Below, one piece after another: positions 53,225 to 64,000 of a DNA stretch of 64,000 nucleotides (positions are counted from its first letter, which is position 1; the number at the start of each line of letters is the position of its first letter). A program made the translations under genes and the position numbers. The DNA is taken from positions 124,001-188,000 of the forward strand of contig QAIB01000010.1 in the NCBI GenBank assembly GCA_030418545.1. Direction: 5' to 3'. Origin of the DNA: Xenophilus aerolatus. Lineage in GTDB: Bacteria > Pseudomonadota > Gammaproteobacteria > Burkholderiales > Burkholderiaceae_C. The notes below the pieces were generated by a model. The model was not told the origin of the DNA. It searched no databases and was given only the letters and a program-made list of their open reading frames with translations.

Positions 53225-54079
53225 TCAGTCGCCGCCGAACTCGGGCTGCCGCTTGGCCGAGAAGGCCTCGTAGGCGCGGCGGAAATCCTCGGTCTGCATG
53301 CAGATGGCCTGCGCCTGCGCTTCGGCCTCGATGGCCTGTTCGATGGTCATCGCCCACTCCTGCGACAGCATGGTCTTGGTCATGCCGTGCGCGAAGGTCG
53401 GGCCGCGGGCCAGGTCGCGGGCCACCGCGGTGGCGGCCTCGAGCAGCGCGCCGCTTTCGTGCAGCGCATTGAAGAAGCCCCAGGCCAGGCCTTCGTCGGC
53501 CTTCATCGCGCGCCCGGTGAAGAGCAGCTCGGACGCGCGGCCCTGGCCGATCACGCGCGGCAGCAGGGCGCACGCGCCCATGTCGGCGCCCGCCAGGCCC
53601 ACGCGGGTGAAGAGGAAGGCCGTCTTGGTCGCCGGCGTGCCGTAGCGCAGGTCGCAGGCCAGCGCGATCATCGCGCCGGCACCGGCGCACACGCCGTCGA
53701 TCGCGCCGACGATCGGCTGCGGGCACTGGCGGATCGCCTTCACGAGGTCGCCCGTCATGCGGGTGAACTCCAGCAGCTCGGGCATGCGCATCTGCGTGAG
53801 CGGGCCGATGATCTCGTGCACGTCGCCGCCCGAGCAGAAGTTGCCGCCGGCGCCGGTGACCACGATCGCCTTGACGTCGGTGGCATAGACCAGCGCGCGG
53901 AACAGGTCGCGCAGCTCGCCGTAGGAGTCGAAGGTCAGCGGGTTCTTCCGCTCGGGCCGGTTGAGCGTGACGGTGCCCACGCCGTCCTCGAAATGCCAGG
54001 CGAAGTGCTTCGCCACGTAAGGCGCCTTGGCCTCGAACTGCGCGCGCATGGGGTTGCCTGCGCCGATGTAGTGCTTCAT
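53225..54079 (-). CDS. Enoyl-CoA hydratase/isomerase family protein
   Basis: A 284-residue crotonase-fold protein: [39 protein letters not shown] (oxyanion-hole glycines) and [20 protein letters not shown]. Such enzymes hydrate enoyl-CoA or open rings. It is coupled to the MarR gene by ATGA and precedes the dehydrogenase by 59 bases. Confidence 0.92.
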   Translation of the reverse strand: MKHYIGAGNPMRAQFEAKAPYVAKHFAWHFEDGVGTVTLNRPERKNPLTFDSYGELRDLFRALVYATDVKAIVVTGAGGNFCSGGDVHEIIGPLTQMRMPELLEFTRMTGDLVKAIRQCPQPIVGAIDGVCAGAGAMIALACDLRYGTPATKTAFLFTRVGLAGADMGACALLPRVIGQGRASELLFTGRAMKADEGLAWGFFNALHESGALLEAATAVARDLARGPTFAHGMTKTMLSQEWAMTIEQAIEAEAQAQAICMQTEDFRRAYEAFSAKRQPEFGGD

Positions 54080-54585
54080 GCGGTCTCCGGGGTGGCCTGC
54101 TGGCCGGGGGTGGATGCGGGCTGCTGGCGGCTCTGGACATCGGCCTTCACCTTGCCGAGCAGCTTGTGGAGCTGGGCGATCTCGCGTTCGCTCAATGCGG
54201 CGAAGGCATCGACGATCCAGCCTTCGTGCTGTTGCGCCATCTCCTGGAAGGCCTTGCGGCCGCGCACGGTGAGACGCACGCGCCAGGCGCGGCGGTCGCC
54301 CTCGACGTCGACGCGCTCGACCAGTCCCTCGGTCACGAGCTGGTCGGTGATGCCGGTGACGTTGCCGCCGGTCACCATCATGCGGCGCGAGAGCTCGCTC
54401 ATCTTCATGCCCTCGGGCGCGCGCTCGAGCTGCGACATCAGGTCGAAGCGCGGCAGCGTGGTGTCGAAGCGTTCACGCAGGGCGCCGCGCACCTGCTTCT
54501 CGATCAGCTGCGTGCAGGTCAGCAGGCGCAGCCAGAGGCGCAGCGCCTCGGGGTGTTCGCTGTGGGCGCGGGCTTCGAGGTCCAT
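54076..54585 (-). CDS. MarR-family transcriptional regulator
   Basis: A 169-residue winged-helix protein: [40 protein letters not shown] (recognition helix region) and the wing [20 protein letters not shown]. It is embedded as second gene of the aryl-CoA operon and probably represses the promoter at 57007-57034 until an aryl-CoA is bound, as is common for MarR regulators of aromatic-CoA pathways. Confidence 0.88.
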   Translation of the reverse strand: MDLEARAHSEHPEALRLWLRLLTCTQLIEKQVRGALRERFDTTLPRFDLMSQLERAPEGMKMSELSRRMMVTGGNVTGITDQLVTEGLVERVDVEGDRRAWRVRLTVRGRKAFQEMAQQHEGWIVDAFAALSEREIAQLHKLLGKVKADVQSRQQPASTPGQQATPETA

Positions 54586-54631
54586 CAGCGGCGCGCTCCA
54601 CGAAAAAGGAACAGGGATTGCATGGTGGGTG

Positions 54632-56977
<2,346 letters not shown>

Positions 56978-57003
56978 GGCAGAGGTCGGGCTGTTCATGG
57001 CTC

Positions 57004-57034
57004 AATAGTTTAGGCTTGAAGTATCGGCTGTCAA
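57004..57034 (-). promoter_or_regulatory. Sigma-70 promoter with overlapping operator for the aryl-CoA operon
   Basis: On the minus strand TTGACA (57034-57029) and TAAACT (57012-57007) are separated by 16 bases, a near-consensus promoter. An imperfect inverted repeat (ATAGTTTA / TGAAGTAT, within 57004-57024 on the plus strand) covers the -10 and spacer, a natural MarR operator. Transcription would start around 57000. Confidence 0.7.
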
Positions 57035-57157
57035 TGGGCCCGACCCGCGATGCGTCGCGCCCGGGCCGTCGGCCGGCCCGGCGGCCGGGCCCTGCAAAGT
57101 CACGCTGCTTGTGCCACCATTCGCAACGTGCCGATGCCGTTGTGAAAATTCATTGCC

Positions 57158-58420
57158 ATGTTGAGCCTGGTCCCCAAGATCGAATCCCAACTCGCCTCGC
57201 TTCCGGTTCCCGTCTCCCTCCAGCTGCCCGACGGCGCGCGCATCGACCAGCCCGGTGCGCGCGTGCGGCTGAGCTTCTCGTCGTGGACCTCGCTCGCCAA
57301 GCTGGCGTCCCAGCAGGTGGGTGGCATCGGCGAGGACTACGTCGAGGGCCGCGTCGGCATCGAGGGCACCATGCGCGACCTGATGGCGCTGGCCGCCGCG
57401 CTGGTGCCGGGCAAACCCATCGAGAGCAACAGCGGCTGGTGGACGCGCCTCCTGCACAACGCCAAGTCGCGCGGCACGCACACGCAGCGCAAGGACGCGG
57501 AGCAGATCCAGTTCCACTACGACGTTTCGGACGACTTCTACGCCCTGTGGCTCGACCCGCGGCGCGTCTACTCCTGCGCCTACTTCCGCACGCCCGAGCT
57601 CGACCTGACCGCCGCGCAGGAAGCCAAGCTCGACCACATCTGCAGGAAGCTCATGCTGCAGCCGGGCGAGCGCTACCTCGACATCGGCTCCGGCTGGGGC
57701 GGCCTGCTGCTGTGGGCGGCGGAGCACTACGGCGTGGATGCGACCGGCATCACACTGTCGAAGAACCAGCACGCGCACGTGACGCGGCTGATCGAAGAAA
57801 AAGGCCTCACCGGTCGGGTGCGCGTCAGGTTGATGGATTACCGCGAGCTCAAGGCCGACCAGCCCTTCGACAAGATCTCGTCGGTCGGCATGTTCGAGCA
57901 CGTGGGCAGCGCGAACATGGGCGAGTACTTCCGCGACGTGCATGCGCTGCTGCGCCCGGGCGGACTCACGCTGCAGCACGGCATCACCTCGGGCCACCTC
58001 GACCACAAGCAGATGGGCGCCGGCATGGGGGACTTCATCGAGAAGTACATCTTCCCGGGCGGCGAGATCCTTCACGTCACGCGCATCCTCACGGACACGG
58101 CGGCGGCCGGCCTGGAGATGGTCGACACCGAGAACCTGCGGCCGCACTACGCCCGCACGCTGTGGGCCTGGTCCGATGCGCTGGAGGCCCGGCTGGACGA
58201 GGCGCGAGCCGTGCTGGAGCGCACCGCGGGCCCCGAGAAGGGCGAGCGCATCCTGCGCGCCTACCGGCTCTATCTCGCCGGCTCGGCCATGAGCTTCGAG
58301 CAGGGCTGGATCGCGCTGCACCAGATGCTCTCGGCCCGACCCGACGGTGCGGTGTCGTCCCACTCGATACGCGGGGCCCAGTCGGTGTACCCTTTCGTCC
58401 GCGATTACATCTACAAGTAA
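57158..58420 (+). CDS. cfa: Cyclopropane-fatty-acyl-phospholipid synthase
   Basis: A 420-residue SAM-dependent synthase that methylenates double bonds of membrane phospholipids. The SAM motif LDIGSGWGGLLLWAAE, the GITLSKNQHAHV segment, and SVGMFEHVGSANMGEYF are family signatures. It is transcribed divergently from the aryl-CoA operon with a 159-base gap and is followed after 15 bases by a DUF1840 gene. Confidence 0.95.
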   Translation: MLSLVPKIESQLASLPVPVSLQLPDGARIDQPGARVRLSFSSWTSLAKLASQQVGGIGEDYVEGRVGIEGTMRDLMALAAALVPGKPIESNSGWWTRLLHNAKSRGTHTQRKDAEQIQFHYDVSDDFYALWLDPRRVYSCAYFRTPELDLTAAQEAKLDHICRKLMLQPGERYLDIGSGWGGLLLWAAEHYGVDATGITLSKNQHAHVTRLIEEKGLTGRVRVRLMDYRELKADQPFDKISSVGMFEHVGSANMGEYFRDVHALLRPGGLTLQHGITSGHLDHKQMGAGMGDFIEKYIFPGGEILHVTRILTDTAAAGLEMVDTENLRPHYARTLWAWSDALEARLDEARAVLERTAGPEKGERILRAYRLYLAGSAMSFEQGWIALHQMLSARPDGAVSSHSIRGAQSVYPFVRDYIYK

Positions 58421-58435
58421 GAAAGGGGATCGCCC

Positions 58436-58762
58436 ATGCTCTATCGCTTCAAGTCCCAGGCCAGCGCCGACGTCGTCATGCTGGAAACCAACGCGCGGCA
58501 ACTGCTCGACATCATCGGCAAGACCTCTGGCACCTCCGGCGTCATCACCGTCGACCAGATGCCTGGTGCGATTTCTGCACTCGAGGCCGCTGTGGCGCTC
58601 GAGGCGCGCAGCGCCAAGCACAACCACGACGCGCATGCCGCCGAGGACCACGACGCCGGGGCCGAGGCGCAGCACGTGGGCCTGCACCAGCGCGCCACGC
58701 CGCTGCTGCACATGCTCAAGGAATCCCTGGGGGAACAGAAGGACATCGTCTGGGGCACCTGA
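58436..58762 (+). CDS. DUF1840 protein
   Basis: A 108-residue protein starting MLYRFKSQASADVVMLETNA, with KTSGTSGVITVDQMPGAISA and a histidine/alanine-rich middle, the pattern of DUF1840 proteins of betaproteobacteria. It is probably co-transcribed with cfa and ends at a strong terminator. Function unknown. Confidence 0.85.
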   Translation: MLYRFKSQASADVVMLETNARQLLDIIGKTSGTSGVITVDQMPGAISALEAAVALEARSAKHNHDAHAAEDHDAGAEAQHVGLHQRATPLLHMLKESLGEQKDIVWGT

Positions 58763-58780
58763 ACGGCCCCGCGAGCCGCC

Positions 58781-58819
58781 AAGACAAAGGCCGCGCCGAC
58801 CGGGCGCGGCCTTTGTCTT
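58781..58819. terminator. Bidirectional intrinsic terminator
   Basis: AAGACAAAGGCCGCGCC (58781-58797), loop GACCG, and the perfect complement at 58803-58819, with A/T-rich ends on both sides. It separates the convergent cfa-DUF1840 and receptor genes and can serve both. Confidence 0.9.
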
Positions 58820-58832
58820 TGTGAGCGCGGGT

Positions 58833-59840
58833 TCAGTCGACCGTGGCGCCCGAGTCCTTCACCACCTTGGCCCATTTCACGTGCTCGTCGGCGATGAGCC
58901 TGGTGAACTGCGCCGGCGTGTTGCCGCTGGGGATGGCGCCCTGCGCCTGCATCTTCTCCTTCACCTCCGGCGTGCCCAGCGACTTGGCCACCGCCTGCTG
59001 GATCCTGTTCACGATCTCGGGCGAGGTGCCGGCCGGTGCCAGCAGGCCGAACCACGAGCTCGCCTCGTAGCCCTTGAGGGCAGGGCCGCCGGCCTCTTCG
59101 ACGGTCGGGACGTCGGGCAGCGCGGCCGATCGCTGCGAACTCGTCACCGCCAGCGCGACCAGCTTGCCGCCCTTGATCTGCTGCATGGACGAGGGCAGGT
59201 TGTCGAACATCACGTCGGCGTTGCCCGCCACCATGTCCATGAGGGCCGGGCCGGAGCCCTTGTAGGGCACGTGCGTCATCTGCGTGCCGGTCATGCTCTT
59301 GAACAGCTCGCCGGCGAGGTGGATCGAGGTGCCGCTGCCGCTGGAGGCCATGTTCAGCTTGTTCGGGTTCGCCTTGAGGTACTTCACGAAGTCCTGCACA
59401 TTGGCGATGCCCAGCTGCTTCGCCTTGTCGGCGTTCATCTCCATCACGTTCGGCACGGCCGCCACCAGCGTGATGGGCACGAAGTCCTTGATCGGGTCGA
59501 AGGGCAGCGACTTGTACAGCGCGCGGTTGATGCCGTGCGTGCCCACCGTGCCCATGAGCAGCGTGTAGCCGTCGTTGGGCGACTTGGCCACCAGCTCGGC
59601 GCCGATGTTGCCGCCGGCGCCGGCGCGGTTGTCGACGATGAACTGCTGGCCGAAGGCCTTCGACAGCTCGGGCGCCACCGCGCGCGCCAGGATGTCGGTG
59701 GTGCCGCCGGGCGCGAAGGGCACGACGATCTTCACCGTCTTGCTCGGCCAGGTCTCGGCATTCGCCGGGTTTGCTATCAAAAAAAGAGCTGCCGCCGCAG
59801 ATGCGGCGAGCGCTGCGCGCCGATTCGGCTTGAAAGTCAT
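58833..59840 (-). CDS. Bug-family (TctC) periplasmic solute receptor
   Basis: A 335-residue tripartite-tricarboxylate-type receptor. A signal peptide with [20 protein letters not shown] is followed by [21 protein letters not shown], the Bug family start. Further: [20 protein letters not shown] and [19 protein letters not shown]. These proteins bind carboxylates in the periplasm; most, like this one, lack adjacent transporter genes. The family is strongly expanded in Comamonadaceae. Confidence 0.93.
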   Translation of the reverse strand: MTFKPNRRAALAASAAAALFLIANPANAETWPSKTVKIVVPFAPGGTTDILARAVAPELSKAFGQQFIVDNRAGAGGNIGAELVAKSPNDGYTLLMGTVGTHGINRALYKSLPFDPIKDFVPITLVAAVPNVMEMNADKAKQLGIANVQDFVKYLKANPNKLNMASSGSGTSIHLAGELFKSMTGTQMTHVPYKGSGPALMDMVAGNADVMFDNLPSSMQQIKGGKLVALAVTSSQRSAALPDVPTVEEAGGPALKGYEASSWFGLLAPAGTSPEIVNRIQQAVAKSLGTPEVKEKMQAQGAIPSGNTPAQFTRLIADEHVKWAKVVKDSGATVD

Positions 59841-60012
59841 CAGGAGGTCTCCTCGGGAATCACGGGCGTCGTTTGTAGCGGCAGGCCGTCGATCCGCCGC
59901 GGGTGAAAACCCCGGGGCAGGCGGCCGTCATCGTCCCGGGCACAGCACCTTGAAGGACAGGGCCGTGCCGGTGGAGGCCGGCGACGCGACCATCATGCGC
60001 AAGGGCCATGGA

Positions 60013-60939
60013 TCAGTCCGCGCGCATGCGCCGCGCGAAACCCTCGGCCTCGAAGCGCGCCAGCACGAAGTCCACGAACACACGCGTCTTCGCGGGCAGC
60101 AGCCTGCGGCTCGGGTAGTAGAGGTACACGCTGCCCACCTCCTGGTACCAGTCCGGAAGCAGGCGCACGAGCTCTCCGCGGGCGATCGAAGCAGCGACGA
60201 AGGGCATGGGCAGCAGCGCCACGCCCAGCCCCAGGCGCGCCGCCTCGGCAATGGCTTCCGGGTCGTTGAAGACGGCGCGCGGGCGCGGGCCCTCCATGGT
60301 GACCTCGCCCTGCGCGGCGTGGCGCAGGGTCCAGCCGCGCACGCGTCCGGTGGGCGTGGAGCGGCGCATCAGGCCATCGAGCGGCGCGAGCTCGGCGGGT
60401 TGGCGGGGCAGCGCACGCCCGGCCAGGTAGCGCGGCGACGCGACCGCGACCACGTGGATCGGCGCCAGCTCGCGCGCCACCAGGCCGGGCGAGAGTTCGA
60501 AGCCGCCGCCGATCGCCGCGTCGAAGCCTTCGCCCACCAGGTCCACGGCGCGGTTGTCGAAATGCCAGTCGGGCACGATGGCCGGGTAGCGCGCGAGGAA
60601 GTCGGCCAGCAGCGGCAGCACATGTTCGCGGCCGAAGCCCAGGCCGAGGCTGAGCTTGAGCGTGCCCGCGGGCTGGCCGTCGTGCCGGGCCACGTCGTCC
60701 ACCGCGTCCTGCAAGGCCGCGAGGCCGCCCGACACCTGCTGCAGGAAGCGCTCGCCCGTCTCGGTCAGCGTGAGGCGCCGCGTGCTGCGCTGGAACAGCC
60801 GCACGCCCAGCCCCGCTTCCAGGCGCGCCACGTTCTTGCTCACCGCGGCTGGCGTGAGGCCCAGGCGGCGTGCGGCTTCCGAGAAGCTTCCGCCCTCGGC
60901 GCTGCGGACGAAGGATTCGAGGTGGCTGAGCGGCTCCAT
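60013..60939 (-). CDS. LysR-family transcriptional regulator
   Basis: A 308-residue LysR regulator: N-terminal HTH (ESFVRSAEGGSFSEAARRLG; PAAVSKNVARLEAGLGVRLF) and a C-terminal effector domain. It is divergent from an SDR gene with a perfect inverted repeat between them, the classical LysR arrangement. Confidence 0.93.
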   Translation of the reverse strand: MEPLSHLESFVRSAEGGSFSEAARRLGLTPAAVSKNVARLEAGLGVRLFQRSTRRLTLTETGERFLQQVSGGLAALQDAVDDVARHDGQPAGTLKLSLGLGFGREHVLPLLADFLARYPAIVPDWHFDNRAVDLVGEGFDAAIGGGFELSPGLVARELAPIHVVAVASPRYLAGRALPRQPAELAPLDGLMRRSTPTGRVRGWTLRHAAQGEVTMEGPRPRAVFNDPEAIAEAARLGLGVALLPMPFVAASIARGELVRLLPDWYQEVGSVYLYYPSRRLLPAKTRVFVDFVLARFEAEGFARRMRAD

Positions 60940-60947
60940 GGCGGCTG

Positions 60948-60970
60948 ATTTTCAACCCGTGGTTGAAATT
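60948..60970. promoter_or_regulatory. LysR-type operator
   Basis: TTTCAACC (60950-60957), spacer CGT, GGTTGAAA (60961-60968): a perfect inverted repeat with further A/T matches outside, fitting the LysR box (T-N11-A). It lies nine bases upstream of the LysR start codon, so binding would repress lysR and may activate the SDR gene. Confidence 0.75.
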
Positions 60971-61071
60971 GATGGCGCCCTTCGGTGGCTACCGGCCGGC
61001 GCTGCCCGTGCCCAAACTGGAGCCCAGCCGATGCACATCGCATCGACATCCCCACAGCCAAGGACTCCACC

Positions 61072-61839
61072 ATGACCACCGCTTCCGCTTCTTCGTCGAC
61101 CCGGCCCCTGGCCGGCCAGGCCGCCTTCGTCACCGGCGGCTCGCGCGGCATCGGCGCCGCCATCGTGCGCCGCCTCGCACGCGACGGTGCCGCCGTCGCC
61201 TTCAGCTACAGCGCTGCGCAGGCGCAGGCCGACGAACTGGTGCGCGCCATCCAGGCCGAAGGCGGCCGCGCGCGCGCCCTGCGCATCGACAGCGCCGACG
61301 CGGCCGCGCTGCAGGCAGGCATCGACGAGGCCGCGCGCGAGTTCGGCCGCCTCGACATCCTCGTCAACAACGCCGGCGTGCTGCGCCTGGGCAGCGTCGA
61401 TACCTTCTCGCTCGAGGACCTGGACCGCACCCTGGCCGTGAACGTGCGCGCCGTGTACGTGGGCGCGCAGGCCGCGGCCCGCCACATGGGCACGGGCGGG
61501 CGCATCGTCAACATCGGCAGCACGAATGCCGAGCGCATGCCCTTCGCCGGCGGCAGCGCGTATGCGATGAGCAAGTCCGCGCTCAAGGGGCTGGTGCAGG
61601 GCATGGCGCGCGACCTCGGCCCGCGCAGCATCACCATCAACAACGTGCAGCCCGGCCCCATCGACACCGAGATGAACCCGGCCGACGGCGAGATGGCCGA
61701 AGGGGTGCGCTCGTTCATGGCGCTGCCGCACTACGGCCACACCGACGACATCGCGGGCATGGTCGCCTACCTCGTCGGCCCCGAGGGCGGCTTCGTGACG
61801 GGCGCGAGCCTGAACATCGACGGCGGCTTCGCGGCCTGA
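61072..61839 (+). CDS. Short-chain dehydrogenase/reductase
   Basis: A 255-residue classical SDR: nucleotide site VTGGSRGIGAAIVRRLA, NNAG at LVNNAGVLRLG, catalytic Ser region INIGS-like VNIGSTNAERM, YAMSKSAL (Tyr and Lys) and NNVQPGPIDTEMNP. It oxidises or reduces alcohols/ketones with NAD(P). AAGGA lies eight bases before the ATG. Probable target of the divergent LysR regulator. Confidence 0.93.
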   Translation: MTTASASSSTRPLAGQAAFVTGGSRGIGAAIVRRLARDGAAVAFSYSAAQAQADELVRAIQAEGGRARALRIDSADAAALQAGIDEAAREFGRLDILVNNAGVLRLGSVDTFSLEDLDRTLAVNVRAVYVGAQAAARHMGTGGRIVNIGSTNAERMPFAGGSAYAMSKSALKGLVQGMARDLGPRSITINNVQPGPIDTEMNPADGEMAEGVRSFMALPHYGHTDDIAGMVAYLVGPEGGFVTGASLNIDGGFAA

Positions 61840-61853
61840 GTACATGTCGTCCT

Positions 61854-61877
61854 GCAGCTGGAGCCAGCTCCAGCTGC
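61854..61877. repeat. Perfect 11-bp inverted repeat between SDR and aldo/keto reductase
   Basis: GCAGCTGGAGC (61854-61864), CA, GCTCCAGCTGC (61867-61877). A very stable hairpin 14 bases after the SDR stop but without a T-run. It may stabilise the SDR mRNA or act as a factor-dependent pause site. Confidence 0.6.
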
Positions 61878-61967
61878 GGCCATACCCGCGCGCGCGACTC
61901 GGAATGCGCGGCTGATGCACCCTGCATGCCCGTCGTCGTTTTCGACGGCAGCAAGGAGCTCCATCGC

Positions 61968-63023
61968 ATGCGCTACATCCCCCTGGGCCGCACCGGCCTC
62001 TTCGTTTCCGAGCTGTGCCTCGGCACCATGACCTTCGGCGGCGGCGACGCCGGCATCTGGGGCCAGATCGGCCGGCTCGACCAGGCCGAGGCCGACGGCC
62101 TGGTCGGCCGCGCGCTCGAGGCCGGCATCAACTTCATCGACACGGCCAACGTGTACGCCGACGGCAATTCGGAAGTCATCACCGGCCAGGCGCTGAAGAA
62201 CCTGAAGGTGCCGCGCGAGAACGTCGTCGTCGCCACCAAGGTGCTGGGCGAGACGGGCACCAAGGGGCCCAACTCGCGCGGCCTCTCGCGCTATCACATC
62301 CTCGAAGCCTGCAAGGCCAGCCTGAAGCGGCTGCAGCTGGACCACATCGACCTCTACCAGGTGCACGGATTCGATCCGGCGACGCCGATCGAGGAGACGC
62401 TGGAGGCGCTCGACACGCTGGTGCGTCACGGCCACGTGCGCTACATCGGCGTGTCGAACTGGGCGGCCTGGCAGATCGCGAAAGCGCTGGGCACCTCGGA
62501 GCGGCTGGGCCTTGCGCGCTTCCAGTCGCTGCAGGCCTACTACACGATCGCCGGCCGCGACCTCGAGCGCGAGCTGGTGCCGATGATGCGCAGCGAAGGC
62601 GTGGGCCTGATGGTGTGGAGCCCGCTGGCCGGTGGCCTGCTCAGCGGCAAGTACGGCCGCGCGCAGCAGGCCGAGGCTGGCAGCCGTCGCACCGCCTTCG
62701 ACTTCCCGCCCGTGAACAAGGACCGCGCCTGGGACTGCGTCGACGCCATGCGCGGCATCGCCGAAGCCAAGGGCGTGTCGGTCGCGCAGATCGCCCTGGC
62801 CTGGCTGCTGCACCAGCCGGTGGTCACGTCGGTGATCGTGGGCGCCAAGCGCGTCGACCAGCTCGACGACAACATCGCCGCCACGCAGGTGCGCCTGAGT
62901 GCCGAGGAGCTCCAGACGCTCGATGCCGTGAGCGCGCTGCCGCCCGAGTACCCGGGCTGGATGCTGTCGCGCCAGGGTGATGCGCGGCGTGCGCAGATCG
63001 CCGCGGGCGCACCGGGCCGTTGA
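61968..63023 (+). CDS. Aldo/keto reductase
   Basis: A 351-residue NADPH-dependent aldo/keto reductase: MRYIPLGRTGLFVSELCLGT, FIDTANVYADGNSE (Asp and Tyr of the catalytic tetrad), VVVATKVLG (Lys) and YQVHGFDP (His). ATG 61968 has AGGAG nine bases upstream and matches the family start, so it is preferred over an in-frame ATG at 61926. It runs convergently towards a MarR gene seven bases away. Confidence 0.93.
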   Translation: MRYIPLGRTGLFVSELCLGTMTFGGGDAGIWGQIGRLDQAEADGLVGRALEAGINFIDTANVYADGNSEVITGQALKNLKVPRENVVVATKVLGETGTKGPNSRGLSRYHILEACKASLKRLQLDHIDLYQVHGFDPATPIEETLEALDTLVRHGHVRYIGVSNWAAWQIAKALGTSERLGLARFQSLQAYYTIAGRDLERELVPMMRSEGVGLMVWSPLAGGLLSGKYGRAQQAEAGSRRTAFDFPPVNKDRAWDCVDAMRGIAEAKGVSVAQIALAWLLHQPVVTSVIVGAKRVDQLDDNIAATQVRLSAEELQTLDAVSALPPEYPGWMLSRQGDARRAQIAAGAPGR

Positions 63024-63030
63024 GAGAGGG

Positions 63031-63465
63031 TCAGTCGCCGGCCCGGCCGTCGGCCGCCACGCTGGCCAGCAGGGTGTCGAGGATGCCGTCGAGCCGGCTC
63101 AGGTCGGCCGGCTTGACCTTGGCGAACAGCGCCGCCTCGCGCGCCTGCGCCAGCGCACCCACGGTGTTGCACAGCGTCTTGCCGGTGGCCGTGAGGTAGA
63201 GGCGGCTGCGGCGCTGGTCGGCGGGGTCGTCGTGGCGCTGCAGCCGGCGCCGCCGCGACAGGCCCGCGATGGCGCGGCTGGCGCTCATCTTGTCCATGCC
63301 CGTCAGCTCGGCCACCTGCGTCGCCGTGAGGCCCGGCTCCGCGCCGAGCAGCGACAGCACGCGCCACTCGTTGAGCGTCAGCTGGTGCTTGCGGCCGATC
63401 GATTCCTGGAACGGACGGGCCGTCAGGTTGACCACACGTGCGAGCTTGAAGAAGAGCGGGTCCAT
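63031..63465 (-). CDS. MarR-family transcriptional regulator
   Basis: A 144-residue winged-helix regulator: HQLTLNEWRVLSLLGAEPGL, TGMDKMSASRAIAGLSRR (recognition helix) and wing HDDPADQRRSRLYLTATGK. ATG 63465 gives the standard N-terminus; 54 bases more upstream are in frame but unlike the family. Two strong inverted repeats lie 60-116 bases upstream and could be its operator. Confidence 0.9.
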   Translation of the reverse strand: MDPLFFKLARVVNLTARPFQESIGRKHQLTLNEWRVLSLLGAEPGLTATQVAELTGMDKMSASRAIAGLSRRRRLQRHDDPADQRRSRLYLTATGKTLCNTVGALAQAREAALFAKVKPADLSRLDGILDTLLASVAADGRAGD

Positions 63466-63525
63466 GCGCCATTGTGGGCATGCCACCGGCCGAAGGGAAG
63501 CGAAATCGCCCAAGTGCAATCGGCC

Positions 63526-63552
63526 GCCAGCGCCCGCCGGGCGGGCGCTGGC
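63526..63552. repeat. Perfect 12-bp GC-rich inverted repeat
   Basis: GCCAGCGCCCGC (63526-63537), CGG, GCGGGCGCTGGC (63541-63552). A very stable hairpin upstream of the MarR gene and downstream of the CBS-domain gene (both minus strand). No T-run follows on the minus strand. Confidence 0.6.
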
Positions 63553-63555
63553 GCC

Positions 63556-63581
63556 GAATTCGTCACATCCGTGACGAATTC
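63556..63581. repeat. Perfect 11-bp inverted repeat, possible operator
   Basis: GAATTCGTCAC (63556-63566), ATCC, GTGACGAATTC (63571-63581). AT-rich arms and 22-bp symmetrical span suit a dimeric regulator such as the MarR protein encoded just downstream; it could also be part of a terminator for the upstream CBS gene, whose stop is ten bases away. Confidence 0.65.
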
Positions 63582-63590
63582 ACGCAGCCG

Positions 63591-64000
63591 CTAATCCGCA
63601 GGCCCGGCGGCCGCCTCGGGCGCGAGCCGCGACACCAGCACGCTCCGGATGCGCTGCCCGTCCACGGCCTGCACGCGCAGCTCGATGTCCTCGTGGCGCA
63701 GCACCTCGTCGGGCCGCGGCAGCCGGCCGAAGTGCGCCAGCAGCAGGCCGGCCACCGAGCTGTAGCGGTCGTCCTCGCTGACCAGGCCGGTGGTCTCCAG
63801 CGTGCGTTCGAGCTGGTGCAGGTCGGCGCTGCCGGCGACCGCCCAGCGGCCGGGTGCCAGCGCCTGGATCTCCAGCCCCTCGTCCTCGTCCGGGAACTCG
63901 CCGGCGATGGCTTCCAGCACATCGATGGGCGTGACCACGCCCTTGAGCACGCCGTACTCGTCGTTGACCAGCGCGAGCTGCCCGCGTGCATGGCGCAGCA
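63591..64000 (-). CDS. CBS/CorC_HlyC-domain membrane protein family, C-terminal part (partial)
   Basis: The window holds only the last 136 or so codons. They begin in the end of a CBS domain (RGQLALVNDEYGVLKGVV, then TPIDVLEAIAGEFPDEDE) and continue into a CorC_HlyC (transporter-associated) domain (WAVAGSADLHQLERTLETTG; DIELRVQAVDGQRIRSVLV). Such proteins are hemolysin-C/CorC-type or TerC-CBS membrane transport regulators; which one cannot be told without the N-terminus, which lies beyond 64000. Confidence 0.85.
   Translation of the reverse strand, partial: LRHARGQLALVNDEYGVLKGVVTPIDVLEAIAGEFPDEDEGLEIQALAPGRWAVAGSADLHQLERTLETTGLVSEDDRYSSVAGLLLAHFGRLPRPDEVLRHEDIELRVQAVDGQRIRSVLVSRLAPEAAAGPAD

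Overview
The window is high-GC DNA from a betaproteobacterium, most likely a Comamonadaceae member (Variovorax-like). The evidence is the GC-rich coding, the spc/alpha ribosomal gene order, a Bug-family (TctC) solute receptor gene and an aerobic aryl-CoA catabolic operon. It falls into three parts.

(1) 1-8152, plus strand: the end of the spc operon and the alpha operon (rplX end, rplE, rpsN, rpsH, rplF, rplR, rpsE, rpmD, rplO, secY, rpmJ, rpsM, rpsK, rpsD, rpoA, rplQ). No infA lies between secY and rpmJ. Terminator-like hairpins sit at rpsK/rpsD and rpsD/rpoA. An initiator tRNA gene (tRNA-fMet, 8172-8248) follows.

(2) About 8237-49777: a complete-looking P2-like (Peduovirus-type) prophage of about 41.5 kb inserted in the 3' end of tRNA-fMet. 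A 12-bp core (CTCGCGCAACCA) is repeated at both ends, and the tRNA's probable native terminator is stranded beyond the right end at 49792. It uses a large serine integrase. All early genes (23186 down to 8205, minus strand) form one tightly overlapping chain: HTH regulator, small ribbon-helix-helix-like proteins, an Ogr-type zinc finger, the HUH replication protein gpA, small proteins, a nucleotide/DNA-modification block (dNMP kinase-like, dNTP pyrophosphohydrolase-like, C5-cytosine methyltransferase with internal repeats, helicase-methyltransferase fusion), small proteins and finally the integrase. A second, paralogous HTH regulator reads the other way from a shared operator at 23222-23237. 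It heads a plus-strand cargo operon (small membrane protein, secreted SNase-like nuclease, and a two-gene module of a 287-residue soluble protein plus a four-helix membrane protein) closed by a terminator at 25905. The late genes follow in P2 style: D, U, T, E/E' (with a -1 slippery site), FII, FI, tail fibre genes, I, J, W, V, S, R, lysis cassette, X, L, M, N, O on the minus strand, then P and Q on the plus strand. The right end (47062-49765) holds small accessory genes, including DUF3606, and about 670 bp without a convincing gene.

(3) 49778-64000: chromosomal genes. A six-gene minus-strand operon encodes a fused flavin monooxygenase/old-yellow-enzyme protein, a MarR regulator, an enoyl-CoA hydratase, an acyl-CoA dehydrogenase, an aryl-CoA ligase and a RidA protein. 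It reads as an aerobic CoA-dependent pathway for 2-aminobenzoate (anthranilate) or salicylate. A clear TTGACA/TAAACT promoter at 57007-57034 overlaps an imperfect palindrome. Downstream lie cfa, a DUF1840 gene, a Bug-type receptor, a divergent LysR/SDR pair with a perfect inverted repeat between them, an aldo/keto reductase, a MarR regulator, and the 3' part of a CBS/CorC-family gene cut by the window edge.

All assignments come from reading motifs, gene order and reading frames; no database search was possible.
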